Positions 41,728 to 49,874 of a stretch of DNA of 64,000 nucleotides are shown here, piece by piece. How positions within the stretch are numbered: position 1 is the first letter of the stretch; each line of letters begins with the position of its first letter. Source of the DNA: Rhodobacteraceae bacterium M385. Its GTDB lineage: Bacteria > Pseudomonadota > Alphaproteobacteria > Rhodobacterales > Rhodobacteraceae. Position numbers and translations under genes: made by a program. Under the pieces are notes generated by a model, which saw nothing but the letters and a program-made list of their open reading frames with translations, was not told the DNA's origin and did not search any database. The stretch spans positions 2,418,001 through 2,482,000 of the forward strand of contig CP081102.1 in the NCBI GenBank assembly GCA_025141835.1, given 5' to 3'.

Positions 41728-43476
41728 ATGGCGATGCGTTTTTTGCAGGGGCTTATGGCCCTGAGTTTTGTGGTTTTTGGGTTTATTGGCAGCGCACAGG
41801 CGCAAAACCAGGTTTGGGTTCAGATTGAGGCGCATCCAAGCCTTGCCGCCGCCGAACAGCGGGTACGAGCCTATGCACAACTGGTCGAAAACGTGAACGG
41901 TTTCCGCGCCACCACCGGCCTTTACGCCGTGGCCCTTGGCCCCTTTGATCCCGAGACCGGGCAATTGGTGATCCAACGTCTGCTAAGCCAAGGTCTGATC
42001 CCGCGCGATAGTTTCCTTGAAGACGGCGATCTTTATGCCTCTCAGTTCTTCCCCGTTGCTGCGGGCGATCTGGACGAAACAGCTCCGGTTGTTGAGGAAC
42101 AGACTGCCGGGGAAGTCGTCGTCGAAGAGGTGGTTGAAGAGGTCGTTGTCCCAGACGAGACCCCGCAACAGGCCCGCCAGTCCGAGGCCGCCCTGACCCG
42201 CGAAGAACGCGACCAGCTGCAAATCGCCCTACAATGGTTTGGCTTCTACAATGGCCGTATCGACGGCGCCTTCGGCCCCGGCACGCGCGGCTCCATGCAG
42301 GCATATCAGGCGGATCGCGGGATGGAGCCTTCGGGCATCCTTACCACCCGTCAGCGGGCGCAGTTGCTTGGCGAATACCAAGGAGAGTTGAACGCCTTGG
42401 GAATGCGCAATGTTATCGACCAACGCGCGGGCATCCAGATGGATCTACCCATGGCGATGGTGAACTTCGATAGCTACAATTTCCCCTTCGCCCAGTACGA
42501 GGAAATCAATGACAGCGGCGTGCGCGTCATGTTGATCAGCCAGCCGGGCGACCGCGCGACGCTGTTTGGCCTTTATGAGATCATGCAAACCCTCGACATC
42601 GTCCCCCTTGAGGGCGAGCGGGAGCGTGGCAACGACAGTTTCGTTCTGACCGGCCAATCGCCCGAGCTGCGCTCTCATACCGAAGCGCGGCTGGTGAACG
42701 GCGCGGTCAAAGGTTTTACCCTGATTTGGGAGCCTTCCGCCGACGATCAAATCGCCCGTGTTCTGCCGATGATGCAGGCCAGCTTCCAAGCCGTCGAAGG
42801 CTCTCTCGACCCGGCAGCGGTGCCCGAGGGGCTGGATGAAAGCATCGACATGGTTTCAGGCCTGACCGTGCGCCGCCCCGATATCGTGCGCTCCGGCTTC
42901 TATCTGGATGCCCAGGGCTCGGTTCTGACCACGACGGAAGTGATCGGCCAATGCGGTCAGATCCTTATCGACAACGTCTATGAGGCGACGGTCAGCTTCC
43001 GTGATGAGGCTCTTGGCATCGCCGTGTTGACACCCAACCAACAGCTAGCCCCCTTGGGCTTTGCCCAGGTGGCCGATGCGCCTGCACGTCTGCGGGCTGA
43101 GATCGCTGTGGCGGGCTTCCCCTTTGGCGGCGCTTTGTCTTCGGCCTCCACCACCTTCGGCACCTTGGCGGACCTGCGCGGCGTGAATGGCGAAGAAACC
43201 GTACAACGCCTTGCCGTAGACACCGCCGATACCGAGGCCGGCGGCCCGGTTCTGGACCTGTCGGGCAACGTCATTGGTGTGGTTCTTCCGGGCACAGTGG
43301 GTGACCGCACCCTGCCCTCCGATGTGACGCTTGCGTTGCGCTCGGATCAACTGGTGCCGGTGCTGCAAGGCGCGGGCATTGGCCTCACGCTAGCGCAGCC
43401 CGTGGGCGCGCTGAACCGCGAAAACATCAGCCGTGAAGCGGCAGACATGACGGTTCGGGTAAGCTGCTGGAACTAA
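41728..43476 (+). CDS. Secreted peptidoglycan-binding protein with inactive trypsin-like domain
   Basis: 582 residues with a signal peptide (cleavage near AQAQ, residue 28), a SPOR-like N-terminal region (~30-110), an acidic linker, a peptidoglycan-binding domain (about 155-215; LQIALQWFGFYNGRIDGAFG) and a C-terminal S1C/DegP-like fold (~390-560). The protease triad is lost: the His position reads LTTTEV, the Asp position reads ALGIAVL, and the Ser motif GNSGGP reads DTEAGGP. It is therefore probably a cell-wall-bound binding or scaffold protein. Divergent from glyQ; a strong terminator follows. Confidence 0.85.
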   Translation: MAMRFLQGLMALSFVVFGFIGSAQAQNQVWVQIEAHPSLAAAEQRVRAYAQLVENVNGFRATTGLYAVALGPFDPETGQLVIQRLLSQGLIPRDSFLEDGDLYASQFFPVAAGDLDETAPVVEEQTAGEVVVEEVVEEVVVPDETPQQARQSEAALTREERDQLQIALQWFGFYNGRIDGAFGPGTRGSMQAYQADRGMEPSGILTTRQRAQLLGEYQGELNALGMRNVIDQRAGIQMDLPMAMVNFDSYNFPFAQYEEINDSGVRVMLISQPGDRATLFGLYEIMQTLDIVPLEGERERGNDSFVLTGQSPELRSHTEARLVNGAVKGFTLIWEPSADDQIARVLPMMQASFQAVEGSLDPAAVPEGLDESIDMVSGLTVRRPDIVRSGFYLDAQGSVLTTTEVIGQCGQILIDNVYEATVSFRDEALGIAVLTPNQQLAPLGFAQVADAPARLRAEIAVAGFPFGGALSSASTTFGTLADLRGVNGEETVQRLAVDTADTEAGGPVLDLSGNVIGVVLPGTVGDRTLPSDVTLALRSDQLVPVLQGAGIGLTLAQPVGALNRENISREAADMTVRVSCWN

Positions 43477-43527
43477 ACCTCAGCCGCCCCGCCTGCTGGC
43501 GCGTCAAGCATCTAAAAACATAACAAA

Positions 43528-43554
43528 GCCGGGCGCATGATACGCCCGGCTTTT
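43528..43554 (+). terminator. Rho-independent terminator after the pseudoprotease gene
   Basis: GCCGGGCG-CATGATA-CGCCCGGC stem-loop (8 bp) directly followed by TTTTCCTTTT, 51 bp after the stop codon. Confidence 0.92.
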
Positions 43555-43685
43555 CCTTTTGGTGTGTCACAAACGGGACCCTTACACAGGGGACAGAAGG
43601 ACGTGCAGGGCAAGTTCACACCGCAAGGATGCTGCTGCCAACACGAATGGCCCGCACGCACACGCGGACCATCCGATTGTCTAGC

Positions 43686-44246
43686 TTAAGCGGCAGGCAA
43701 CATTACTGTGTCGATCACGTGGATCACGCCGTTGGACTGGTCCACATCGGGGATCGTGACCGTGGCCACTTGGCCCTGCTCGTCGGTCAATGTGATCATG
43801 TCGCCGTTCATTTCAGCAGTTAGGGTACAGCCACCGAGGGTCTCGACCGGGTGCGCGCCGCCATCGTCTGCGATCATGCCGCCAATGGCGTCAGAGAACA
43901 CTTCTGCGCCCACAACGTGGCAGGTCAGGATTTCGACCAGACGGTCGCGGTTCTCAGGCTCCAGCAACGCGGCAACGGTGCCTTCAGGCAGGGCAGCAAA
44001 CGCGTCATCGGTAGGCGCGAATACGGTGAACGGGCCATCGCCTGCCAGCGTGTCTACAAGGCCAGCTTCCACAACCGCGGCGACTAGCGTTGTGTGGATG
44101 GGCGAGTTGCTGGCGTTCTCGACGATGTTCATTTCCATCATCATGTCCGCGCCGCCAACCTGTGGGTTTGCGTGACCATCGGCGAAAGCTGCGCCGGAAA
44201 GAAGAGCTGCTGCGGACAAAGTTGCTGCAAAGGATTTGATTGTCAT
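43686..44246 (-). CDS. Fasciclin-domain secreted protein
   Basis: A 186-residue protein with signal peptide (MTIKSFAATLSAAALLSGAA, cleavage near AFADG) and one fasciclin (FAS1) domain: NIVENASNSPIHTTLVAAV, LAGDGPFTVFAPTDDAFAAL, CHVVGAEVFS and SNGVIHVIDTVMLPA. Fasciclin proteins are usually adhesive or cell-surface proteins. It lies 142 bp downstream of the anti-sigma gene on the same strand. A candidate ECF-type promoter precedes it, so it may be a target of the neighbouring sigma factor. Confidence 0.93.
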   Translation of the reverse strand: MTIKSFAATLSAAALLSGAAFADGHANPQVGGADMMMEMNIVENASNSPIHTTLVAAVVEAGLVDTLAGDGPFTVFAPTDDAFAALPEGTVAALLEPENRDRLVEILTCHVVGAEVFSDAIGGMIADDGGAHPVETLGGCTLTAEMNGDMITLTDEQGQVATVTIPDVDQSNGVIHVIDTVMLPAA

Positions 44247-44297
44247 TGTGAGTGTTCCTCAGTTGATTACCGGGTCGTTGCCCGGAGACATGAGAAG

Positions 44298-44324
44298 CCA
44301 CGAGAAGGTGGGTCACCTTGTTTC
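44298..44324 (-). promoter_or_regulatory. Candidate ECF-sigma promoter of the fasciclin gene
   Basis: On the minus strand GAAAC (44324-44320) and CGTGG (44302-44298) are separated by 17 bases, as in many ECF promoters (-35 GAAC-like, -10 CGT-like). It lies ~50 bp before the fasciclin ATG; a small CCGGG/CCCGG hairpin (44270-44285) follows in the leader. The assignment to the adjacent sigma factor is inferred. Confidence 0.4.
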
Positions 44325-44388
44325 AAAAAAGATCGAGTTTTCTGATGAACGATTTGTGATGTTGGAAAAATCGTTTCCGGGCAGTGCC

Positions 44389-45120
44389 TTACAGCGCGAC
44401 AAGCGTGCCCAAGGCAAGAACGTCGCCTGTTGGATCACCCGTAGGCGAGCCGCCCAAAGGCTCATCGGTGATTGCCAGCGCCGCCCCCACCGTGAACAGC
44501 GCATCCAAATCCGCTTCAGGGGTCAGGGTGGTTAGCGCATCTTCGCCCAGCACCCCAAGCGACACCGGCGCATTGTCGCCCACGATCACCCACAGCTCCT
44601 GCGAACGGCCCGCCGTCATTGTGCCCGCCACCCGGCGCACTTGCAGCACGCCAGAGGGCTCTCGTGTCACTGCAAGCCCAAGGGTAGAGCCTTCAAGGGG
44701 CACCAGATGGGTCATCAACAACGTCCCCGCCGGGATGCCCGTTTCCGGCACATCGGTGGTGGGGGGCTGGATATTGGGCAAAACGGCAAAGCCCACCGCC
44801 GCAATTGCCAGTGCCGAGGTTGTCACAGACAGTCCGCGCCAAAAGCCCACGCGGTCCCATAGGCTGGGGCGGGTGGTCTCGTTGCTGAACAACTGGGCCT
44901 CGATGCTGTGCAGAACACGGGCCGGCGGGGCCACGGGTACGACTTCCAGATCAGCCATCGTGGCGAAGTAGACCTCCCACTGGCGGACTTCTCCAGCCAA
45001 AACAGGCTCCGCCCGCAGCCGCGCTTCAAACGCGGTGCGCTCAACGGGCGACAGCAGGCCGAGCACATACTCAGCCGCCAGCGGGTCCGTCTCAGGCGGT
45101 ATGTCGGTCCGGTCGCTCAC
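44389..45120 (-). CDS. Anti-sigma factor, RskA-like
   Basis: A 243-residue protein starting at a GTG that overlaps the sigma factor stop (GTGA); the longer frame from 45165 lies inside the sigma gene. The N-terminal ASD-like helices (DPLAAEYVLGLLSPVERTAFEARL) bind the sigma factor. One membrane helix lies around residues 90-112 (GLSVTTSALAIAAVGFAVLP), followed by the RskA periplasmic domain (THLVPLEGSTLGLAVTREPSG; QELWVIVGDNAPVSLGVL). It holds its ECF sigma at the membrane until a signal triggers release. Confidence 0.9.
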   Translation of the reverse strand: MSDRTDIPPETDPLAAEYVLGLLSPVERTAFEARLRAEPVLAGEVRQWEVYFATMADLEVVPVAPPARVLHSIEAQLFSNETTRPSLWDRVGFWRGLSVTTSALAIAAVGFAVLPNIQPPTTDVPETGIPAGTLLMTHLVPLEGSTLGLAVTREPSGVLQVRRVAGTMTAGRSQELWVIVGDNAPVSLGVLGEDALTTLTPEADLDALFTVGAALAITDEPLGGSPTGDPTGDVLALGTLVAL

Positions 45121-45659
45121 GACGCGAGGCACTCCTTCAAACTGTTCAGACTGCGGCGCAGCCATGTTTTCATCGTGTTTAGCGGCACGTCATACCGCAG
45201 GGCCATGTCCTGATAGGACTGCCCTTCCAGATATACGCCGCGCACAGCACTGGCGCGATCCGCGTCCAGTTCCGCCAGGCAATCCACGATCCGGCCCGCT
45301 TCACTGGCCGCAATCACCGCCTGCTCGGGCGTGGCACCGGGGGCCGATAGCGTCACGACATCGTCAATATCGTCCGTTGCAGGCCCCTGCGCGCGCAACC
45401 GGTCAATCGAGGCATTGCGCGCTATCGTAATCATCCATGTCATCGGACTATGCCCGGTCACCCGGTAACGGTCCGCTTTGTTCCAAATCTTGACGTAAAC
45501 ATCCTGCAAAACGTCTTCCGAGGCTGCCCGGTCCTTCAAGACACGCAGGATCACCCCGAAAAGTTTCGCGGAGGTTGCCGAATAGAGAGAAGAAAACGCC
45601 GCGCGGTCGCGCAACTGGATGCGCGCCATCATTTCTTCAAGGTCCTGAGGCGTTGTCAT
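45117..45659 (-). CDS. ECF RNA polymerase sigma factor (SigK-like)
   Basis: A 180-residue sigma-70 family protein with region 2 (FSSLYSATSAKLFGVILRVL; VYVKIWNKADRYR; MTWMITIARNASIDRLR) and region 4 (LDADRASAVRGVYLEGQSYQ; DVPLNTMKTWLRRSLNSLKE). The pair with an RskA-type anti-sigma is the SigK/RskA arrangement. It is first in an operon with the anti-sigma; the fasciclin gene further downstream is a probable target. Confidence 0.94.
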   Translation of the reverse strand: MTTPQDLEEMMARIQLRDRAAFSSLYSATSAKLFGVILRVLKDRAASEDVLQDVYVKIWNKADRYRVTGHSPMTWMITIARNASIDRLRAQGPATDDIDDVVTLSAPGATPEQAVIAASEAGRIVDCLAELDADRASAVRGVYLEGQSYQDMALRYDVPLNTMKTWLRRSLNSLKECLAS

Positions 45660-45795
45660 GAGACTACCAAAACCACAGCTTGCGCCGCGTTGCTAGTCTC
45701 AAGTGTTCCTGTTGGCACGACGCCCTCCCCCTTGCAGCGCCGCGTTATTTAATGCATTTCGAGCGGAAGGCAATTTCCAGATTTTTGAGGGCACC

Positions 45796-46785
45796 ATGGC
45801 CGACGGCAACAGCTTGAGCATCGACGCGAAACCCACCGAAGAATTTTCGGTCCGTGAGGTGTTCGGCATCGACACGGATATGAAGGTAAAGGGTTTTGCC
45901 GAGCCGACTGACCGCGTGCCCGAGATTGACCCGACCTATAAGTTTGATCCCGACACCACCTTGGCGATCCTTGCAGGCTACGGCTACAACCGCCGCGTTA
46001 TGGTGCAGGGCTACCACGGCACCGGTAAATCCACCCACATCGAACAAGTGGGCGCGCGCCTGAACTGGCCCACCGTGCGGGTGAACCTTGATAGCCACAT
46101 CAGCCGGATTGACCTGATCGGTAAAGACGCGATCAAGCTGCGCGACGGCAAGCAGGTCACGGAATTCCACGAAGGTATCCTGCCTTGGGCGCTGCGCAAT
46201 CCCGTCGCCATCGTGTTCGATGAATACGACGCAGGCCGCGCCGACGTTATGTTCGTGATCCAGCGCGTGCTGGAAACCGACGGCAAGCTGACCCTGATGG
46301 ATCAGAACGAGATCATCACCCCGAACCCCTATTTCCGCCTGTTTGCCACGGCCAACACCGTGGGCCTGGGCGACACAACGGGCCTCTACCACGGCACGCA
46401 GCAGATCAACCAAGCGCAGATGGACCGCTGGTCCTTGGTGGCGACGTTGAACTACCTGTCCCATGACGCCGAGGTGAACATCGTTCTTGCCAAGCAGCCC
46501 CACTACAACACCGAGGCCGGTCGCAAGACCATGAGCCAGATGGTGACCGTGGCCGAGCTGACACGTACGGCATTCATGAACGGAGAACTTTCCACCGTCA
46601 TGTCACCTCGGACTGTCATCAACTGGGCCCAGAACGCTGAAATCTTCCGCGACGTGGGCTATGCCTTCCGCGTGTCGTTCCTGAACAAATGTGACGAGTT
46701 GGAGCGCCAGACCGTGGCCGAGTTCTACCAGCGTTGCTTCGATGAAGAGCTGCCCGAAAGTGCCGCTTCCATGAGCCTTGGCTGA
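45796..46785 (+). CDS. cobS: Cobaltochelatase subunit CobS
   Basis: A 329-residue AAA+ protein starting at MADGNSLSIDAKPTEEFSVR, with Walker A (GYHGTGKST), Walker B (AIVFDEYDAG) and sensor-region FRLFATANTVGLGDTTGLYHG. With CobT it forms the ATPase rings that drive CobN to insert cobalt into hydrogenobyrinate a,c-diamide in the aerobic B12 pathway. The frame is open 31 codons upstream. Five genes separate it from cobT on the same strand. I saw no cobalamin riboswitch upstream. Confidence 0.96.
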   Translation: MADGNSLSIDAKPTEEFSVREVFGIDTDMKVKGFAEPTDRVPEIDPTYKFDPDTTLAILAGYGYNRRVMVQGYHGTGKSTHIEQVGARLNWPTVRVNLDSHISRIDLIGKDAIKLRDGKQVTEFHEGILPWALRNPVAIVFDEYDAGRADVMFVIQRVLETDGKLTLMDQNEIITPNPYFRLFATANTVGLGDTTGLYHGTQQINQAQMDRWSLVATLNYLSHDAEVNIVLAKQPHYNTEAGRKTMSQMVTVAELTRTAFMNGELSTVMSPRTVINWAQNAEIFRDVGYAFRVSFLNKCDELERQTVAEFYQRCFDEELPESAASMSLG

Positions 46786-47131
46786 TCGAAACGATAGTGC
46801 CCCCGCGTCCGGTAAGACGGGCGCGGATAATGTCGGAAGTGCCCCTGTTGCGACGCTGTCGAAAAAGCCCAGAACGGTGCTTTGGATAAGCGTCACCATC
46901 GCCCTTCTTGCGGTTCTGCAATTCGGCCCGTCGCTGGCGATCATCGTACAGCGGGACATGTTGGGCCAAATGGATTGGGCGGGCTACATCGGCTACCAAT
47001 TGGGCAGCCTGTTCGTGCCTTTGGTGATCGGGTGCCTCGGTTTGCTGTTTCGGCGAAACCGAGGGCTTGGCTACTTCGTGGTTTCTCTTATCGTATTTTT
47101 GTTCGCGAGCCTCGGTAGCACACTCTCCTAA
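46778..47131 (+). CDS. Small two-helix membrane protein after cobS
   Basis: A 117-residue frame with a TTG start overlapping the cobS stop by eight bases. A ~33-residue polar N-terminus is followed by three hydrophobic segments (ISVTIALLAVLQFGPSLAII; GYQLGSLFVPLVIGCLGLLF; GYFVVSLIVFLFASLG). No family recognised. The coupling to cobS and the clean membrane profile support expression; the unusual start codon lowers confidence in its exact length. Confidence 0.6.
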   Translation: MADRNDSAPASGKTGADNVGSAPVATLSKKPRTVLWISVTIALLAVLQFGPSLAIIVQRDMLGQMDWAGYIGYQLGSLFVPLVIGCLGLLFRRNRGLGYFVVSLIVFLFASLGSTLS

Positions 47132-47174
47132 CGTATCAGGGCTTGCGGCGCGAATTGTGCAACTAGAGCAGGGC

Positions 47175-48110
47175 ATGTCATTGGGCCGAAGATACCTCAT
47201 CTCCTTCATCGTGCTGATCCTGACTGTGGGCGCGCTGAGTGCCGAGGGTCTTCGCCCGCCCGCCTTTTCCTCTCGCCCTGCGGCGCTTGCTGACATCCGC
47301 TCTGCCATTGCCTGGTATGGCGCCCATTGCGTGATGAACGCCCGCGAGATCGACCACTTCGGCGCACCGGTAACCCTTGTTTCGCTTGCGGAAGAAACCG
47401 GCGTCGCGCTGGAGGAGATCACTCGCGTGGCCCAAGCACGTGGCCGTGAGAACGCCATTGCCGTCACTGTTCTGCGGGCCGGTGGAGAGCCCCTGCGCGA
47501 CCCGCCAGAACCGTTTGTGTCGCTGCTGCGCCAAGTCCAGTCCGATTGCCAGGATTTTGAGCGTATGCGCAATGTCCTCCGCCACGAACTTTCGCGGGGC
47601 GTTTTGCCAGAGGCTATTTCAGTAGACGAGGAGAGTGGGCTTCGGGATGTGTTGGACACTCGTCACTTCGACCAAGGCCGCGCGACCCGCATGGGATACG
47701 TCTTGGCGGCGGTGGATGATGTATTGCAGGCCGGGCAATTTGAAGCCGAACTGCTTGACCTCGCCCGCCTGATCTCCGGTCGGGAAACCCTGGAACTTGC
47801 GGATATCGCAGGTCTTCCCTCAGGCGTACAAAGGCGCTGGATCGCGGCGGAATTGCTGCTCCCCGCCCCCGAAGGCATCACTGACCTGACAGCTACAGAA
47901 GCCGGGGAATTGTTGCGGCGTATCGAGGCCACGCCTGAAGGGGCGCTAACCCGGTTGTACGTCAGAGTGCTGATCGCCAACCCCGACGCGATGAGAATGG
48001 CCGGACTGACAGAGGACGGATCAAGCGTACTGACCTTCCAGGAGTATCAATCAGATTTATCCTGCCGCGCGATTGCCGAGAGCGCCGCCGTACGTTGCGA
48101 CCCGTCCTGA
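47175..48110 (+). CDS. Unknown membrane-anchored or secreted protein
   Basis: A 311-residue protein starting at MSLGRRYLISFIVLILTVGA, an N-terminal signal anchor or signal peptide. The rest is soluble and helical: ADIRSAIAWYGAHCVMNARE, VTLVSLAEETGVALEEITRV, LDTRHFDQGRATRMGYVLAA. No recognised family or catalytic motif. GAGCAGGG precedes the ATG. It lies between cobS and a small lipoprotein gene, all on the plus strand. Confidence 0.75.
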   Translation: MSLGRRYLISFIVLILTVGALSAEGLRPPAFSSRPAALADIRSAIAWYGAHCVMNAREIDHFGAPVTLVSLAEETGVALEEITRVAQARGRENAIAVTVLRAGGEPLRDPPEPFVSLLRQVQSDCQDFERMRNVLRHELSRGVLPEAISVDEESGLRDVLDTRHFDQGRATRMGYVLAAVDDVLQAGQFEAELLDLARLISGRETLELADIAGLPSGVQRRWIAAELLLPAPEGITDLTATEAGELLRRIEATPEGALTRLYVRVLIANPDAMRMAGLTEDGSSVLTFQEYQSDLSCRAIAESAAVRCDPS

Positions 48111-48181
48111 CGGCAGCTTCGGGGCAAGGGGCGTAGGTTTTCCCCTCGACCGGTGCCTGCACCTTGGGCCACATTGGCCCC

Positions 48182-48661
48182 ATGAAACGCCTTACCCTTC
48201 TGCCCCTTCTCGTGATCGCGGCCTGCCAGCCTACGTACAATCCCGGCCAAACCGTGACCCTTGCGGGCGGAGAGACTTGCACCGTGCTTGGCCCGGACCC
48301 GCAGGGCACACGGCTTGATTGTGCGACCCGTGGGGTCATTGTCGCGGATATCCAAACGCTCGATATCAACGCGCAGCTTAACGCGGAAATCGCGCCCGGC
48401 GTGCGGCTTAGCGACATTCCCGGCGTGCCCAACATCCCAGTCATTCCCCAGACCGAGGCAGAGGCCGCCTGCCGAGCGGGCCAATACGCCCAGAACCGTG
48501 TCCGGGGTGAGGTGCGGGGCGCCGTGGAAGGCGCCGTGCTGGAAGCCGCGGGCCTTCCGGGCAATACGCTAGGGATCATCCGCCGCAGCCAAGACATCGC
48601 GCGCCGGATCGAAGGGCGCGCCGCCGCGCCCGCCCCCGCCGACCCCTGCGCCGGATTGTGA
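48182..48661 (+). CDS. Small lipoprotein
   Basis: A 159-residue protein starting at MKRLTLLPLLVIAACQPTYN, a lipoprotein signal with lipobox VIAAC (Cys at 15). A compact domain (GQTVTLAGGETCTVLGPDPQ; GVIVADIQTLDINAQ) and a C-terminal helical part rich in Arg (NRVRGEVRGAVEGAVLEAAG) follow. No family recognised. The frame is open six codons upstream. Its stop is 14 bp before the palindrome array. Confidence 0.8.
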   Translation: MKRLTLLPLLVIAACQPTYNPGQTVTLAGGETCTVLGPDPQGTRLDCATRGVIVADIQTLDINAQLNAEIAPGVRLSDIPGVPNIPVIPQTEAEAACRAGQYAQNRVRGEVRGAVEGAVLEAAGLPGNTLGIIRRSQDIARRIEGRAAAPAPADPCAGL

Positions 48662-48674
48662 CGGCAGCGCTCCC

Positions 48675-48762
48675 CAGGAATTTGCAAATTCCTGCCCAAC
48701 GCCCTTGCAAGGGCGTTTACCAGAGCCTTGCAAGGCTCTGCACAGGCTTTTGCAAAAGCCTG
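48675..48762. repeat. Array of four perfect 20-bp palindromes centred on TTGCAA
   Basis: Four perfect palindromes lie at 48675-48694, 48698-48717, 48721-48740 and 48743-48762, separated by 3, 3 and 2 bp (period 22-23 bp). All share the centre TTGCAA, but the seven-base arms differ: CAGGAAT, AACGCCC, CAGAGCC and CAGGCTT. As RNA each would form an 8-bp hairpin with a UGCA loop. It lies between a lipoprotein gene and the threonine/serine dehydratase gene, both on the plus strand. It is not a CRISPR (arms differ, no spacers) and has no T-run. Confidence 0.95.
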
Positions 48763-48809
48763 CTGCGCCCCCGTTGACCATCGCGCGTGACGGGTTCATC
48801 GTCGCGCCC

Positions 48810-49748
48810 ATGACACATCCTATGCCCGACGCCATTTCGGCCGCCGCCCCGCTGATCGCCCCCTATATACGCCGCACCCCGGTCCTCCCGGTCGAGGCAG
48901 GCGCCCTTGGGCTGCCCTGCCCCGTGACCTTCAAGCTAGAGCACACGCAGATCACCGGGTCGTTCAAGCTGCGCGGCGCATTCTACAACATGCTGACCCG
49001 GGATGTGCCCGCCGCGGGAGTGGTGGCGGCCTCGGGCGGCAACCATGGCGCAGCGGTGGCTTATGCGGCCACTACCCTTGGCCATCAGAGCCGCATCTTC
49101 GTCCCCTCATTGATCGCGAAAGAAGAGAAACTGCGCCGGATGCGCGGTTTCGGCGGAGAAGTCGTGCTGACCGAGGGCTCAGTGGGCGCATGCATGGAAG
49201 AATACGCCGCATACGCGCAGGCCTCTGGTGCGCTCGCGGTGCATCCCTACGATACGATCCCGACGCTCACCGGCCAGGGCACGTTAGCCCGGGAGATCGA
49301 GGCACAGATGGACGGAATTGACACGATCTTTGTGTCCACTGGCGGCGGCGGCTTGATTGGCGGCATTTCCGCTTGGTTCCGGGACCGTGTGAAAATCGTT
49401 TCAGTCGAGACAGAGGGCACGAATACGCTGGAAAAATCCATGCGTGAAGGCCCCGACATTGACGTATCCGCCAGCGGGATCGCCGCAGGCTCTTTGGGCG
49501 GGCCACGGCTTGGCGTCGATAGCTTCGCCCTGATCCGAGAGTTTGTGGACGAGGCCGTGATCTTGCCAGACTCTGATGTCTTCGATGCCGCCAATCGCCT
49601 GTGGGAGGCCACCCGCCTGATCGGAGAGCCGGGCAGCGCCGTGGCGTTGGCGGCGCTGACCTCGGGTGCCTATGTGCCAGAGAAGGACGAGAGGGTGTGC
49701 GTCGTGCTCTGCGGCGGCAACGCCGAGCCCGATTGGTTCGTCCAGTAG
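48810..49748 (+). CDS. Threonine/serine dehydratase (PLP-dependent)
   Basis: A 312-residue fold-type II PLP enzyme starting at MTHPMPDAISAAAPLI; the frame is open 35 codons upstream through the palindromes. Motifs are KLEHTQITGSFKLRGAF, with the PLP Lys, ASGGNHGAAVAYAA, the glycine-rich phosphate loop STGGGGLIGG and EPGSAVALAAL. It lacks a regulatory ACT domain, so it is of the catabolic or serine-racemase-like type. It would deaminate threonine or serine to the 2-oxo acid. Confidence 0.92.
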   Translation: MTHPMPDAISAAAPLIAPYIRRTPVLPVEAGALGLPCPVTFKLEHTQITGSFKLRGAFYNMLTRDVPAAGVVAASGGNHGAAVAYAATTLGHQSRIFVPSLIAKEEKLRRMRGFGGEVVLTEGSVGACMEEYAAYAQASGALAVHPYDTIPTLTGQGTLAREIEAQMDGIDTIFVSTGGGGLIGGISAWFRDRVKIVSVETEGTNTLEKSMREGPDIDVSASGIAAGSLGGPRLGVDSFALIREFVDEAVILPDSDVFDAANRLWEATRLIGEPGSAVALAALTSGAYVPEKDERVCVVLCGGNAEPDWFVQ

Positions 49749-49874
49749 CCACGCGCATAGGCAGATGCTGCGACTCGCGCCCCACATCATCAAGCGCGAA
49801 ATTGCTGCGGGTTTTCCAGCCTTGGCCACCGCCGCCGCGCCGGTCAAAGTGACGTTTTATGTCAAGGATATCCG

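Noticed and set aside
45660..45795. Possible cobalamin riboswitch upstream of cobS
   Set aside because: The region is only ~136 bp and lacks the B12-box; it is more likely the sigma and cobS promoters.
48675..48762. Ordinary transcription terminator
   Set aside because: Four hairpins in series with no T-run on either strand, and the genes on both sides are co-oriented; a simple terminator does not explain the constant centre and period.
49764..49874. Short open frame (MLRLAPHIIKREIAAGFP) before the secreted protein at 49875
   Set aside because: Runs into the following gene in another frame, no similarity recognised, weak start context; possibly a gene remnant, but not supportable.
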